A stretch of DNA of 64,000 bases from an uncultured Lachnospiraceae bacterium (GCA_902775485.1 CACYMJ010000006.1:1-64000), one strand, 5' to 3'; numbered from the stretch's first letter, positions 29,779 through 39,648 are shown. The notes: generated by a model not told the origin, from the sequence alone. Translations and numbers: made by a program.

Positions 29779-31137
29779 ATGAAAAAGGTAGCATTTCACA
29801 ACCTCGGTTGTAAAGTCAATTCATATGAGTTGGATGGAATTTCACAGATGTTCCAAAAACGAGGTTACGAAATTGTGGATTTTGCACAAAATGCAGACAT
29901 ATATATCGTTAACACATGTACGGTGACAAATATCGCGGACCATAAGAGCCGGCAGATGCTTAACCGCGCGAAGGCGCAAAATCCGGATGCCATAGTGGTC
30001 GCGGCAGGATGTTTTGTTCAGACTGCTCCGGATGCGGCAGAACTGCCATCGGTAGACATAGCTGTCGGAAACAACCATAAGGCCGATATCGTCGATATAG
30101 TCGAAGATTACATCCGAAATAGCGCAGGCAGCGGGCCTTCGGAAGATAAAACGGGCACAAGCTATGTCAGTGACCTGGGCGAGGGCTGCGGTTACGAGGA
30201 AATGTCAGTGGATCACACTGCCGGGCATACACGTGCGTACATGAAGATCCAGGACGGATGTAACCAGTTCTGCAGTTACTGCGCCATTCCCCTGGCAAGG
30301 GGAAGGGTCAGGAGCAGGGATATGAGCGATATAGCGGCGGAGGCGGAAAGGCTTGCCGCAAACGGATACAAAGAGATAGTAGTGACAGGGATACATATCA
30401 GTTCATACGGACTCGACAGCGCTTATAACGCTTTTACGGATGCAGGAGGTACCAATAAGGCGCTTCTTGATGCCATACGGACCATAGCATGCACAGAGGG
30501 GATAGAGCGCGTAAGGCTGGGATCATTGGAGCCAAGACTCCTGACCGATGAATTTATCGCTTCGCTTACGGATATCAAAGGACTGTGTCCTCATTTTCAT
30601 CTGTCGCTCCAGAGCGGCTCAGACAGTGTCCTTAAGAGAATGAAGAGACATTACAGTACAAAAGAGTATGCCGAGAAGGTCAAAAAGCTTCGCGGTGCAT
30701 TTGAGCATCCCGCGATCACGACGGATATCATAGTCGGTTTCCCGGGCGAGACGGATGATGAGTTTGCCGCAACGCGCAATTTTCTGAAAGAGTGCGAGCT
30801 GTATGAGTGCCACATATTCAAGTATTCGCGAAGAAGGGGGACCGCGGCGGATGCGATGAACGGCCAGATCACGGAAGCTGTCAAGTCGGAAAGGGCACAG
30901 ATGCTCTCAGGTGATTCACAGGCGAGAAAACGCGCTTTTATGGAGTATTACCGGGGAAAACAGGTGGAGGTTCTGACTGAGGATACGACACAGCTTGACG
31001 GCAGAGAGGTAACGTGCGGTTTTACCCCCGAATATGTCAAGGTTTCCATGCCTCCCTGCGAGGGCGGAATGATAACGCAAATCTTGTGTTTTGAATACTT
31101 TTGCGATACAATGTTTGGTAAGTGTGTGGACAGATAA
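29779..31137 (+). CDS. mtaB: tRNA t6A37 methylthiotransferase MtaB
   Basis: The 452-residue radical SAM methylthiotransferase turns t6A into ms2t6A at tRNA position 37. The N-terminal UPF0004 domain opens VAFHNLGCKVNSYELD and has the second-cluster cysteines in NTCTVTNIADHKSR and AAGCFVQ. The radical SAM motif is CNQFCSYC (Cys161, 165, 168). The C-terminal TRAM-like region is short. It is oriented divergently from the HPr-like gene. Confidence 0.95.
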   Translation: MKKVAFHNLGCKVNSYELDGISQMFQKRGYEIVDFAQNADIYIVNTCTVTNIADHKSRQMLNRAKAQNPDAIVVAAGCFVQTAPDAAELPSVDIAVGNNHKADIVDIVEDYIRNSAGSGPSEDKTGTSYVSDLGEGCGYEEMSVDHTAGHTRAYMKIQDGCNQFCSYCAIPLARGRVRSRDMSDIAAEAERLAANGYKEIVVTGIHISSYGLDSAYNAFTDAGGTNKALLDAIRTIACTEGIERVRLGSLEPRLLTDEFIASLTDIKGLCPHFHLSLQSGSDSVLKRMKRHYSTKEYAEKVKKLRGAFEHPAITTDIIVGFPGETDDEFAATRNFLKECELYECHIFKYSRRRGTAADAMNGQITEAVKSERAQMLSGDSQARKRAFMEYYRGKQVEVLTEDTTQLDGREVTCGFTPEYVKVSMPPCEGGMITQILCFEYFCDTMFGKCVDR

Positions 31138-31166
31138 GACAGCATTTTACGAAAGGCGGAAATACC

Positions 31167-31430
31167 ATGCAGAATTTAGGAAACACCCAGTTCTTTAACG
31201 TTCAGACAGAACCTGAAACGGGAGTGAAAGTGGTTCTTGAGACTGTTTATGATGCACTCAATGAGAAAGGTTATAATCCGGTGAACCAGATCGTAGGTTA
31301 TATCATGTCGGGTGACCCTACTTATATCACGAGCCATAACGGCGCAAGAAGCATGATCATGAAGGTCGAAAGAGACGAACTGGTTGACGAGCTTCTGACT
31401 TCATATATTAAGAGCAACGGATGGCATTGA
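31167..31430 (+). CDS. ireB: IreB family regulatory phosphoprotein (UPF0297)
   Basis: Start ATG 31167 follows AAAGGCGGA; the longer frame overlaps mtaB and lacks a site. The 87-residue protein contains [41 protein letters not shown] and HNGARSMI, and is typical of the family in length and sequence. In Enterococcus, IreB is a substrate of the Ser/Thr kinase IreK and controls cell-wall stress and cephalosporin resistance. It is followed directly by ruvX, as in Bacillus and other Firmicutes. Confidence 0.95.
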   Translation: MQNLGNTQFFNVQTEPETGVKVVLETVYDALNEKGYNPVNQIVGYIMSGDPTYITSHNGARSMIMKVERDELVDELLTSYIKSNGWH

Positions 31431-31431
31431 C

Positions 31432-31878
31432 ATGCGAATACTCGGTCTTGACTTCGGCAGCAAAACCGTGGGTGTCGCGATCAGCGATCCGCTTTTGATC
31501 ACGGCGCAGGGAGTCGAGATCATACGCAGGGAGCAGGAGAACAAGCTTCGACGGACTTACGCAAGGATCGAGGAGATCATTAGCGGTTACGGCGATGTTG
31601 ACCGCATAGTGCTGGGCTATCCGAAGAACATGAACAGCACCATAGGAGAGCGTGCGGTCAAAACAGAGGAATTCAAGGCTGCTCTTGAGAGAAGGTGCAA
31701 ACTGCCGGTCATACTCTGGGATGAGAGACTGACGACGGTAGCGGCGGAAAATGCCATGATGGAAGCGGGTATCAGGAGAGAAGAGCGAAAAGAGTATGTC
31801 GACGAGATCGCGGCAATGCTCATACTGCAGGGATACCTTGACCGGTTAAAAAATACTGATGGAAAAGATCAAATTTGA
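31432..31878 (+). CDS. ruvX: Putative pre-16S rRNA nuclease / Holliday junction resolvase YqgF
   Basis: The 148-residue RNase H-fold protein has [20 protein letters not shown] with the catalytic aspartate, then [16 protein letters not shown] and [14 protein letters not shown]. Relatives process the 5' end of 16S rRNA or resolve Holliday junctions. It starts one base after the ireB stop and overlaps the DUF1292 gene by 20 bases. Confidence 0.95.
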   Translation: MRILGLDFGSKTVGVAISDPLLITAQGVEIIRREQENKLRRTYARIEEIISGYGDVDRIVLGYPKNMNSTIGERAVKTEEFKAALERRCKLPVILWDERLTTVAAENAMMEAGIRREERKEYVDEIAAMLILQGYLDRLKNTDGKDQI

Positions 31879-32110
31879 AACTGATGACGGCGTACAGGAA
31901 TTCTATGTCATAGACGAGACGCGCATCAGCAACCGTAATTACATATTGGTGGCGGACTCGCTTGAAGACGGCGCCGAAGGCATGATACTGAAGGATATTT
32001 CGGCCGAGGACGATGCCGAAGCCATATATGTTCCGGTGGATGACGAGACGGAGCATGAAGCAGTGGCCGGCGTTTTTGCCGAGAGTCTGGGAGACATAGA
32101 TCTTGAATGA
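31859..32110 (+). CDS. DUF1292 (YrzB-like) protein
   Basis: The 83-residue acidic protein has the DUF1292 pattern [28 protein letters not shown]. Its function is unknown. It is conserved as the third gene of the ireB-ruvX-yrzB cluster in Firmicutes. It overlaps both neighbours, so the cluster is translationally coupled. Confidence 0.88.
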   Translation: MEKIKFETDDGVQEFYVIDETRISNRNYILVADSLEDGAEGMILKDISAEDDAEAIYVPVDDETEHEAVAGVFAESLGDIDLE

Positions 32111-33764
32111 CGGAAAAATGCGCATAATACCCCTGGGCGGACTCGACCAGATCGGTATGAACATAACTGCGTTTGAATATGATGAAGATATAGTCGTGGT
32201 CGATTGCGGCTTGGCGTTTCCAGAAGACGACATGCTCGGAATCGACCTTGTAATTCCCGACACAACATATCTTGAAGACAACATCGACAGGGTCAGAGCG
32301 CTTGTGATAACTCACGGGCATGAGGATCATATCGGCGCCATTCCGTATGTCCTTCGGAAGATACCGATCCCGGTATACGGAACCAGACTTACGATGGCAC
32401 TTGTCGATAACAAGCTGGAAGAACACGAGCTGCTCGATACGACCGTCAGACATGTCGTATCATTCGGAGACAGGATCAGGCTGGGTAAGATAGAGGTTGA
32501 ATTTATCAGGACCAATCACAGCATTTCCGATGCCTGTGCGCTTGCCATAACTTCTCCGGTTGGAACGATAGTGCATACGGGAGATTTTAAGATCGATTAC
32601 ACACCTGTGTTCGGAGATCCGATCGATCTTACAAGATTTGCGGAACTGGGAAAGCAGGGTGTTCTTGCCCTCATGTGCGATTCCACAAATGCCGAAAGAA
32701 GCGGATTTACCAATTCCGAAAGGACCGTAGGACGTGCTCTTGATACGATCTTTTCGGATCATGCGTCATCCCGTATACTGGTCGCGACCTTTTCGTCAAA
32801 TGTTGACAGGGTGCAGCAGATAATCAATACCGCACAGCGTTACGGCAGAAAAGTCGTCCTTGAAGGACGCAGCATGAGAAACATCATAAAGACTGCGATA
32901 GATATCGGTTATGTGAAGATCCCCGAAGGTATACTGATCGACATAGCCCAGATCAAGGATTATCCGGATGAGAAGACCGTGATAATAACAACGGGAAGCC
33001 AGGGAGAGTCCATGGCGGCTCTGTCAAGGATCGCCACGAACATGCATAAGATGGTATCCATCAGACAGGGTGATGTTGTTGTTTTTTCATCAAATCCGAT
33101 CCCCGGAAACGAAAAGGCGGTTTTCAAGATCATCAATGAACTGAGCCTTAAGGGCGCAGAGGTAATATTCCAGGATACACATGTCAGCGGACATGCATGC
33201 CAGGAAGAGATAAAGCTGATATACACATTGACGAAGCCGAAGTTTGCAATCCCGGTACACGGTGAACACAGACATCTGATGGCGCAGAGAAAAACCGCCA
33301 TAGACGTCGGGGTTGACAAGGACAATGTCATAATACTTTCCAACGGAGCGGTACTTGAGCTTGACAGGGACAGCGCCAGGATAAACGGAGAGGTTCAAAA
33401 CGGTGCCGTATTTGTGGACGGACTCGGAGTAGGTGATGTCGGAAACGTTGTGCTGCGTGACAGGCAGAGGCTGGCAGAGGACGGCATAGTGATAGTCTGC
33501 ATGACTCTTGAGCCGGGAACGAACATAATGGTATCCGGTCCGCTGGTAATGTCCAGAGGATTTGTATATATCAAGGAATCCGATGAGTTCATGGAAGAAG
33601 CAAGAGATGTGGTCATCGGCGCGATGGAAAAGATCCGTGACAGGAATATCACCAGCAGGAACAAGATCAGGGATAACATCAAGGATGCCCTTTCCGGATT
33701 TATATGGAAACGCATCAAGAGAAGCCCGATGATCCTGTCCATAATTATGGAAAACGGGGAGTAA
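32103..33764 (+). CDS. rnj: Ribonuclease J
   Basis: The 553-residue metallo-beta-lactamase/beta-CASP ribonuclease has the zinc motif HGHEDH at 71-76, MRIIPLGGLDQIGMNITAF at the start, GDFKIDYTP, and HVSGHACQEEIK and IPVHGEHRHL in the beta-CASP part. It is a 5'-to-3' exonuclease and endonuclease for mRNA decay and rRNA maturation. TTG 32103 is nine bases after GGGAG; ATG 32118 is an alternative with a poorer site. Its position inside the ireB cluster differs from Bacillus. Confidence 0.95.
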   Translation: MNDGKMRIIPLGGLDQIGMNITAFEYDEDIVVVDCGLAFPEDDMLGIDLVIPDTTYLEDNIDRVRALVITHGHEDHIGAIPYVLRKIPIPVYGTRLTMALVDNKLEEHELLDTTVRHVVSFGDRIRLGKIEVEFIRTNHSISDACALAITSPVGTIVHTGDFKIDYTPVFGDPIDLTRFAELGKQGVLALMCDSTNAERSGFTNSERTVGRALDTIFSDHASSRILVATFSSNVDRVQQIINTAQRYGRKVVLEGRSMRNIIKTAIDIGYVKIPEGILIDIAQIKDYPDEKTVIITTGSQGESMAALSRIATNMHKMVSIRQGDVVVFSSNPIPGNEKAVFKIINELSLKGAEVIFQDTHVSGHACQEEIKLIYTLTKPKFAIPVHGEHRHLMAQRKTAIDVGVDKDNVIILSNGAVLELDRDSARINGEVQNGAVFVDGLGVGDVGNVVLRDRQRLAEDGIVIVCMTLEPGTNIMVSGPLVMSRGFVYIKESDEFMEEARDVVIGAMEKIRDRNITSRNKIRDNIKDALSGFIWKRIKRSPMILSIIMENGE

Positions 33765-33775
33765 CAGCGAAGGTC

Positions 33776-34111
33776 ATGCTTAATTCAAATCTGTCAAAAT
33801 CAGTGGAATCCGTTATTGCACAGCTTCGGCAGTCGCAGGAGTTTATTGATTACAGGGAACAGAAAAGGATAGCCAATTCAAACAGGGAAACAGCTTCTCT
33901 TATCGAGAGGGCCAGGAGCCTTCAGAACAGACTGATGGAGATACCCGAGGATGAGCGTAACAGCGATTATGCGGAGTCGCTCCAGAACGAATATGAGGAG
34001 ATAACAGAGAACACGGCCGTTTATGAATTTGCCAGGTGTGAAGCGATCTATATGACCATGCTTCAGGAGGTACTCGGCAGCATTATCGAACAGGCTGATA
34101 TAGATATCTGA
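33776..34111 (+). CDS. YlbF/YmcA family regulator
   Basis: ATG 33776 is the first start after the rnj stop; the open frame upstream overlaps the end of rnj. The 111-residue helical protein has the YlbF-domain pattern (ESVIAQLRQSQEFIDYREQK, with CEAIYMTMLQEVLGSII at the end). In Bacillus, YlbF, YmcA and YaaT form the Y-complex, which directs RNase Y maturation of operon mRNAs. Coupling to an RNase J gene here fits a role in RNA turnover. Confidence 0.85.
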   Translation: MLNSNLSKSVESVIAQLRQSQEFIDYREQKRIANSNRETASLIERARSLQNRLMEIPEDERNSDYAESLQNEYEEITENTAVYEFARCEAIYMTMLQEVLGSIIEQADIDI

Positions 34112-34124
34112 TCGGGAGTTTAAG

Positions 34125-34709
34125 ATGAATGTAAAAAGTATTGCCCTCGGATTTATGGGGTTCATAGTAAGAGCATCGATCCTTGCCGTACTGATACTTG
34201 TTGTGGCAAGAGTCGGAAAGGCGGCATATGATTTCGGTTTCAGGATATTCACGGAGGAAGCCATGAGTCCAGAGCCCGGGCGCGATGTGGCGGTTACCAT
34301 TGTTGCCGGCGATTCGACGATGGATGTCGGAAAGATGCTTGAGGAAAAGGGACTGATAAGAGACTACAAGCTTTTCTATGTCCAGAAGAAATGCTCCGTA
34401 TATGACGATGATATCAAGCCCGGTTTTTACACACTGAACACTTCGATGACGGCGGATGACATGTTTTCGATCATTGCGGGCAAAAAGGATTCCGAAGGCG
34501 AAGAGGAAGAGATCGATCAGACCGATGAAGGCCTGATGCCGGCCCAGCCGTCCGAAGAAGGAGAAAGTGCTCTTGATAAGGTATCGGGCGAATGGGAAGG
34601 TACGGAAGAAAATCAGGAAGAAGCCACGCATGATCCGTACGACGAAGGCGGAACGGATGACGGCGACGGCGAAGAGGCACCTGCGGAAGACGGCGGTGAA
34701 GGCCAGTGA
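34125..34709 (+). CDS. MltG-like membrane protein lacking the transglycosylase domain
   Basis: The 194-residue protein has an N-terminal membrane helix (about 13-33) and then a region resembling the LysM-like subdomain of MltG: VTIVAGDSTMDVGKMLEEKG and IKPGFYTLNTSMTADDMF. From about residue 125 to the end it is a low-complexity acidic tail. The catalytic YceG/MltG domain with its glutamate is absent. The position, before trmR and trhP and after ireB-ruvX-DUF1292, is that of mltG (yrrL) in Bacillus. It may be a reduced MltG that keeps a binding or regulatory role. Confidence 0.7.
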   Translation: MNVKSIALGFMGFIVRASILAVLILVVARVGKAAYDFGFRIFTEEAMSPEPGRDVAVTIVAGDSTMDVGKMLEEKGLIRDYKLFYVQKKCSVYDDDIKPGFYTLNTSMTADDMFSIIAGKKDSEGEEEEIDQTDEGLMPAQPSEEGESALDKVSGEWEGTEENQEEATHDPYDEGGTDDGDGEEAPAEDGGEGQ

Positions 34710-35374
34710 TAACCGATGAGAGGACCGCTTCGTTCATAGAATCGCTTTCCGGTCCGAACACACCGTTTCTCGAGCAGCTGGAACAAAGAGCCATTGCAGA
34801 CGGGATACCGGTGATCAGACCGTCGACACAGGGTGTGCTTAAGTATATTCTCGCATCATCCTGTCCCGAAAGGATATTGGAGATCGGTACGGCGGTCGGA
34901 TTTTCGGCCATATTCATGGCAACATACGGGAGTAAAAATCTCCATATAGATACAATAGAGAACTATGAAAAGCGTATAGGACCTGCCGGACAGAATATAA
35001 AAGAGGCGGGCATGGAAGACAGGATCGATCTGATCGAAGGCGATGCACAGATGCAGATCGAAAGACTTGCCGATGAGGGTAAGGTGTATGACATGATCTT
35101 CATGGATGCAGCCAAGGCCCAGTACATCAGTTATCTCCCGGTGTGTAAGAGGCTTCTTAAATGCGGCGGGATACTCGTGGCTGACAACGTTCTGTTCGAC
35201 GGAGATATAGTCCAGTCGAGATTTGCGGTACGCCGCAGGGACAGGACGATCCATTCGAGGATGAGGGAATTCCTTCGTGCCGTATCCGAAGATGAGGATA
35301 TGGTAACGACTATCCTTCCGGTCGGAGACGGTATGACGCTCAGCGTTGTAAGGTGCGTGGAAAATGAACAGTAA
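34706..35374 (+). CDS. trmR: tRNA 5-hydroxyuridine methyltransferase (class I, O-MT family)
   Basis: The 222-residue enzyme has ILEIGTAVGFSAIFMAT, FMDAAKAQYISYLP and GGILVADNVLFDG, typical of caffeoyl-CoA-type O-methyltransferases. The Bacillus relative YrrM (TrmR) methylates ho5U34 of tRNA to mo5U. The U32 protein that makes ho5U is encoded next door, which supports the assignment. It starts at GTG 34706, overlapping the previous gene by four bases, and ends overlapping trhP by 11. Confidence 0.88.
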   Translation: MITDERTASFIESLSGPNTPFLEQLEQRAIADGIPVIRPSTQGVLKYILASSCPERILEIGTAVGFSAIFMATYGSKNLHIDTIENYEKRIGPAGQNIKEAGMEDRIDLIEGDAQMQIERLADEGKVYDMIFMDAAKAQYISYLPVCKRLLKCGGILVADNVLFDGDIVQSRFAVRRRDRTIHSRMREFLRAVSEDEDMVTTILPVGDGMTLSVVRCVENEQ

Positions 35375-36608
35375 ACCGGAACTGCTGGTCCCTGCCGGCA
35401 GTCTTGAAGTATTAAAGACAGCGGTAAGATACGGTGCAGATGCCGTTTATATCGGCGGAGAGGCATTCAGTCTCAGGGCAAAGGCAAAGAACTTCTCTTT
35501 GGAGGAGATGGCTGAGGGGGTTGAATATGCCCACCTGCACGGCGTTAAGGTATATGTCACCGCAAATATCTATGCACATAATGATGACATGGATGAAGCG
35601 GCAAGATACTTTGAACAGCTGCGGGCAATAAGGCCCGATGCGATACTTATCGCGGATCCGGGTATCTTTCTTACCGAAAGGGAAGTCTGTCCCGAGATAC
35701 CGGTACATATCAGCACCCAGTCCAATAATACAAACTGGCGTACATTTGAATTCTGGCACAGACAGGGAGTTGAGAGGGTCGTCTGCGCAAGGGAACTGTC
35801 CCTTGATGAGATAGCCGGTCTGAGAGAGAAGATCCCTTCGGACATGGAGATAGAGTGCTTCGTTCACGGAGCAATGTGCATATCATATTCCGGAAGATGC
35901 CTGCTGTCCGCATACATGACGGGAAGAAGCGCCAATACCGGCGAATGTACCCATCCCTGCAGATGGAAGTATTCGGTTGTCGAGGAAAAACGTCCCGGCG
36001 AGTACATGAACGTTGAAGAAACGGATCGGGGAACGTTTATATTCAATTCCAAGGATCTGTGCATGATAGAACACATCCCGGAGATGATCGATGCCGGGAT
36101 AAACAGTTTCAAGATAGAAGGACGCATGAAGACGGCACTGTATGTTGCGACCGTTGCCAGAACGTACCGAAAGGCGATAGACGATTATTTTACGGATCCG
36201 AAGCTTTATGAGCGGAATCTTGAATGGTACCGGCAGGAGATAGGCAAGTGCACATACAGGCAGTTCACTACCGGTTTTTATTTCGGAAAACCGGATGAGA
36301 ACGCGCAGATATACGATAACAGCACGTATATAGTCGAGAGCGTATTTCTCGGGATCATTGAGGAAACACTGCCTGACGGCAGGATAAAGATCACTCAGAA
36401 AAACAAGTTCTGCGTGGGTGATGAGATAGAAGTTATGAAACCGGATCTTTCTAACATCCGGGTCAGGGTCGCAAAGATAGAAAGCGAGGACGGACAGTCC
36501 CAGGAATCCGCTCCGCATGCCTGCCAGGTCATATTCGTAACACTTGAGAAGACGGATGACCGGGATGGCAGCTGGAGTGAAGGGAATCTGCTTAGGATCG
36601 TTTTATAG
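35364..36608 (+). CDS. trhP: U32 family tRNA hydroxylation protein
   Basis: The 414-residue 'peptidase U32' protein starts KPELLVPAGSLEVLKTAVRYGADAVY (split here over two motifs) and has the iron-sulfur cysteine region FVHGAMCISYSGRCLLS and GECTHPCRWKY. TrhP proteins hydroxylate U34 of tRNA from prephenate. Bacillus has two adjacent copies (yrrN, yrrO); here there is one full-length copy with the C-terminal beta domain. It forms a mo5U34 pathway with trmR. Confidence 0.9.
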   Translation: MNSKPELLVPAGSLEVLKTAVRYGADAVYIGGEAFSLRAKAKNFSLEEMAEGVEYAHLHGVKVYVTANIYAHNDDMDEAARYFEQLRAIRPDAILIADPGIFLTEREVCPEIPVHISTQSNNTNWRTFEFWHRQGVERVVCARELSLDEIAGLREKIPSDMEIECFVHGAMCISYSGRCLLSAYMTGRSANTGECTHPCRWKYSVVEEKRPGEYMNVEETDRGTFIFNSKDLCMIEHIPEMIDAGINSFKIEGRMKTALYVATVARTYRKAIDDYFTDPKLYERNLEWYRQEIGKCTYRQFTTGFYFGKPDENAQIYDNSTYIVESVFLGIIEETLPDGRIKITQKNKFCVGDEIEVMKPDLSNIRVRVAKIESEDGQSQESAPHACQVIFVTLEKTDDRDGSWSEGNLLRIVL

Positions 36609-36645
36609 ATGACGTGGCTCTTATGAAATTTGACAAGGAGAAAAG

Positions 36646-37584
36646 ATGAGTCTGCTATCGGTCATAGTTCCGTGTTATAACGAGGAAGCCGCCATTCCGT
36701 TTTTCTATGAAGAGATGAAAAAGACGGAAGAGCAGTTTGCTGCGCGCTTTTCGGGCGTTGAATTCGAATATGTTTTTATTGATGACGGATCAAAAGATGC
36801 GACTGTTGAGGTCATAAAGAAACTTCGCGAAGAGGACAAAAGGATCCATTTTGTTTCATTTTCGCGGAATTTCGGAAAGGAAGCGGCATTGTATGCCGGC
36901 CTTTCCAAAGCGGCGGGAGATTATGTCGTATGTATGGATGCGGATCTTCAGGATCCGCCGCAACTGCTTGCGGATATGTATGCGGCCGTGACGCAGGAAG
37001 GATATGACTCTGCGGCAACAAGGCGTGTGACCAGAAAGGGTGAACCAAAGATCCGGTCGTTCTTTGCAAGGATGTTCTACAGGATCATGAACAGGATAAG
37101 CGACATCGAGTTTGTGGACGGCGCAAGGGATTACCGGATAATGTCACGAAAGATGACGGATGCCATCCTGGAACTGGGTGAGAATAACCGCTTTACAAAG
37201 GGTATATACAGCTGGGTAGGATTTTCAACGAAGTGGATAGAGTTTGAGAATGTGGAAAGAGTCGCGGGAGAGACGAAATGGTCCTTCTTCGGACTGCTGA
37301 GGTATTCATTCGAAGCGATCCTCGGTTTTTCAACGGCTCCGCTCTCATTCGTGATAACGCTCGGATTTATAGTTACGGTCTTTGCATTTGTACTGATCAT
37401 TTTCATCGTGATCAAGACGCTTTTGTACGGAGATCCGACAAGCGGATGGCCTTCTATGATATGTATAGTAGTGTTCTTTGCGGGAACGCAGCTGCTTTGC
37501 ACGGGTATCGTCGGAGCGTATCTGGGTAAGACATATCTCGAAACCAAGAACAGACCGATATTTATTGCCAGGGAAGAAGAATAG
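36646..37584 (+). CDS. Family 2 glycosyltransferase (DPM1/GtrB type)
   Basis: The 312-residue protein has the GT-A start SVIVPCYNEEAAIPFFYEEM, the DxD in CMDADLQDPP (Asp98, Asp100) and two C-terminal membrane helices (about 240-265 and 275-298). GtrB- and DPM1-like enzymes attach a sugar to undecaprenyl phosphate for use outside the cell. GACAAGGAG precedes the ATG. The stop is directly followed by the next ATG, so it leads the operon with the GGDEF and radical SAM genes. Confidence 0.92.
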   Translation: MSLLSVIVPCYNEEAAIPFFYEEMKKTEEQFAARFSGVEFEYVFIDDGSKDATVEVIKKLREEDKRIHFVSFSRNFGKEAALYAGLSKAAGDYVVCMDADLQDPPQLLADMYAAVTQEGYDSAATRRVTRKGEPKIRSFFARMFYRIMNRISDIEFVDGARDYRIMSRKMTDAILELGENNRFTKGIYSWVGFSTKWIEFENVERVAGETKWSFFGLLRYSFEAILGFSTAPLSFVITLGFIVTVFAFVLIIFIVIKTLLYGDPTSGWPSMICIVVFFAGTQLLCTGIVGAYLGKTYLETKNRPIFIAREEE

Positions 37585-39648
37585 ATGACAATATCAGGAA
37601 ATTTTTATGCCGTTACAGGACTCGTAAGTGCGCTTGTGTGTGTGGCGATCCTGATCTGTAACAATACAATATATGATCGTAAAAACGTGATCAGAAGTTA
37701 CTTTTCGTTTCTTCTGACCGTTTTCGTTATGTGTGATATCGTGGACTGCGTGTGGGGATTCATGAATACCAAGACCCTGAATCTCGGCAGGCTCGGATTT
37801 AATATAGTATCATATCTGATACACCTGCTTATCATATTTTCGATCAGCTGCTGGTGTATTTTCCTGACCAATTATTTCGGATTCCACGAGAGCCGTGTGG
37901 CGATGATCTTACAGTGCATACCTCTTGCTGTTGCCATGGGTATATTTGTCACACAGATCATGAACCATACGGTTTTTTATATCGATGACGAATGCAATTA
38001 TTATTCGGGCCCTTACCGTCTGTATCTGTTTGCGATACAGTACGGCTATTATCTCATCACGCTGGCCAAGATCATATATTTCCTTATCAAACATCGGAAG
38101 GAACACTCTTTGCGGTACAGACTGATAGTGTTTGAATGCGCGGTGATACCGGCGTTGTTTGGCATTCTTCAGTACTACAATTCCAATGCACCGTATTCTT
38201 CCATGGGTCTGATGTTTTCAGCGATCATTGTTTTTAACGGCATGATGGTCATAGAAAAGCACAGAAGCTCACGCAATTATGAAGTTATCTCCAAGGAAAT
38301 GTTCATGGGACTGGATGCATTGTCTGACAGTTTTGTGTCTGTGGTACTTATCGATCTTGAAAACAAAACAGATATGCCGATAAAGACAACTCCGCATGTC
38401 GACAGTCTGCAGAGACCGAATATGGACCTGCGCGAGAGGATCATCGTTCCGTTTGTAACGGCTGCGGCCCCCGAGTTTAAGGAAAAACTCGAAGAATTTG
38501 CAGACATAAATACGATGAACGAGCGTATGTTCAACCGCAGAAGCATAACCACCCAGTACCGTTCGGAAGAGATCGGATGGTGTGATCTGACGTTTGTGGC
38601 GGCTGAGCGTGACGAGGCCAGAAATCTTAAAAAGGTTGTCATGGCCATCCGGTCAATAGACGAGAGAAAGCGCAAAGAGCAGGAATACGAAAATGCCCTG
38701 ATACGTGCATACAAAGACGATAATGCCGTGCTTGCCGAACTGATCAAGATGGAATCCACGGGAGTTGTGGCATCGATAGACCGTAAGATCATCATAGTAA
38801 ATGATGCCGCACTTGAAATGTTTAATGCAGTCGGTACCGATCCTATAGGAACGGATGTGCTTGAATTCTGGAACAGTCATAACTGTGTAAAGGTATCGGA
38901 TGAGGTCAAAAAGAGGACTCATGAGATCGAGTCATACGGCGGATACTATTCGTATCAGACAGTCACGTGTCCGGACGATGATGAGGAAAAAATGCGTCAT
39001 CTGCGCGTGGATGTAAAACGTGTGGAACTGCTTGACGGCACTCCGGTCATGCTTACGTGCTTTACGGATATCACAGCCGCAAAGCAGCTTGAGGAAAAGC
39101 TGCGTACCCTGTCCGAGACGGATTCCCTGACGCGAATGGCGAACAGAAGATGCGGCGAATCGCAGATAAAGCTCCTTATGAGAGAAGGAGTATCCGGAAT
39201 ATACGGGCTGTTTGATGTTAACGGTTTCAAGACGATAAACGATACATTCGGACACCAGACCGGAGATGATACACTTGTAGCGGTCGCGAAAGCGGTCAAG
39301 TCCAGCTTCCGAAGTGATGATGTGTTCATGCGCCTCGGAGGTGATGAGTTCGCGATCTACATGAGAGGAGTGGCAACACCGGAACTTGCTCGGATCAGGA
39401 TAGCAAGACTGTTTGAGAACATTGCGAGAATAGAGCTTCCGAACATCCCGAAAGGATCCGTTTCGATCAGCTTCGGTGCGGTTATAGTCGAGGCAGCGGA
39501 CGATGTAACGGATATAGATGCACAGTACCGTGATGTTTACAGACGAGCAGATGCTCAGATGTATAAGTGCAAGGGCAGACCCGGAAGCAACATGTCCATA
39601 GAAGAGCCGAAAAAAACAGAGGAAGGAAGTACAGATGAAGAATCCTAA
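37585..39648 (+). CDS. 7TM-PAS-GGDEF diguanylate cyclase
   Basis: The 687-residue protein starts with about seven membrane helices (to about 220, with a 7TM/histidine-kinase-like sensory pattern), then a linker, a PAS-like domain (about 385-500, VVASIDRKIIIVNDAALEMF) and a GGDEF domain. The active motif GGDEF is intact at 585-589, and an inhibitory I-site RSDD is at 576-579, exactly five residues upstream. It should synthesise cyclic di-GMP with product inhibition. It begins one base after the glycosyltransferase and overlaps the radical SAM gene by 14 bases. Confidence 0.9.
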   Translation: MTISGNFYAVTGLVSALVCVAILICNNTIYDRKNVIRSYFSFLLTVFVMCDIVDCVWGFMNTKTLNLGRLGFNIVSYLIHLLIIFSISCWCIFLTNYFGFHESRVAMILQCIPLAVAMGIFVTQIMNHTVFYIDDECNYYSGPYRLYLFAIQYGYYLITLAKIIYFLIKHRKEHSLRYRLIVFECAVIPALFGILQYYNSNAPYSSMGLMFSAIIVFNGMMVIEKHRSSRNYEVISKEMFMGLDALSDSFVSVVLIDLENKTDMPIKTTPHVDSLQRPNMDLRERIIVPFVTAAAPEFKEKLEEFADINTMNERMFNRRSITTQYRSEEIGWCDLTFVAAERDEARNLKKVVMAIRSIDERKRKEQEYENALIRAYKDDNAVLAELIKMESTGVVASIDRKIIIVNDAALEMFNAVGTDPIGTDVLEFWNSHNCVKVSDEVKKRTHEIESYGGYYSYQTVTCPDDDEEKMRHLRVDVKRVELLDGTPVMLTCFTDITAAKQLEEKLRTLSETDSLTRMANRRCGESQIKLLMREGVSGIYGLFDVNGFKTINDTFGHQTGDDTLVAVAKAVKSSFRSDDVFMRLGGDEFAIYMRGVATPELARIRIARLFENIARIELPNIPKGSVSISFGAVIVEAADDVTDIDAQYRDVYRRADAQMYKCKGRPGSNMSIEEPKKTEEGSTDEES

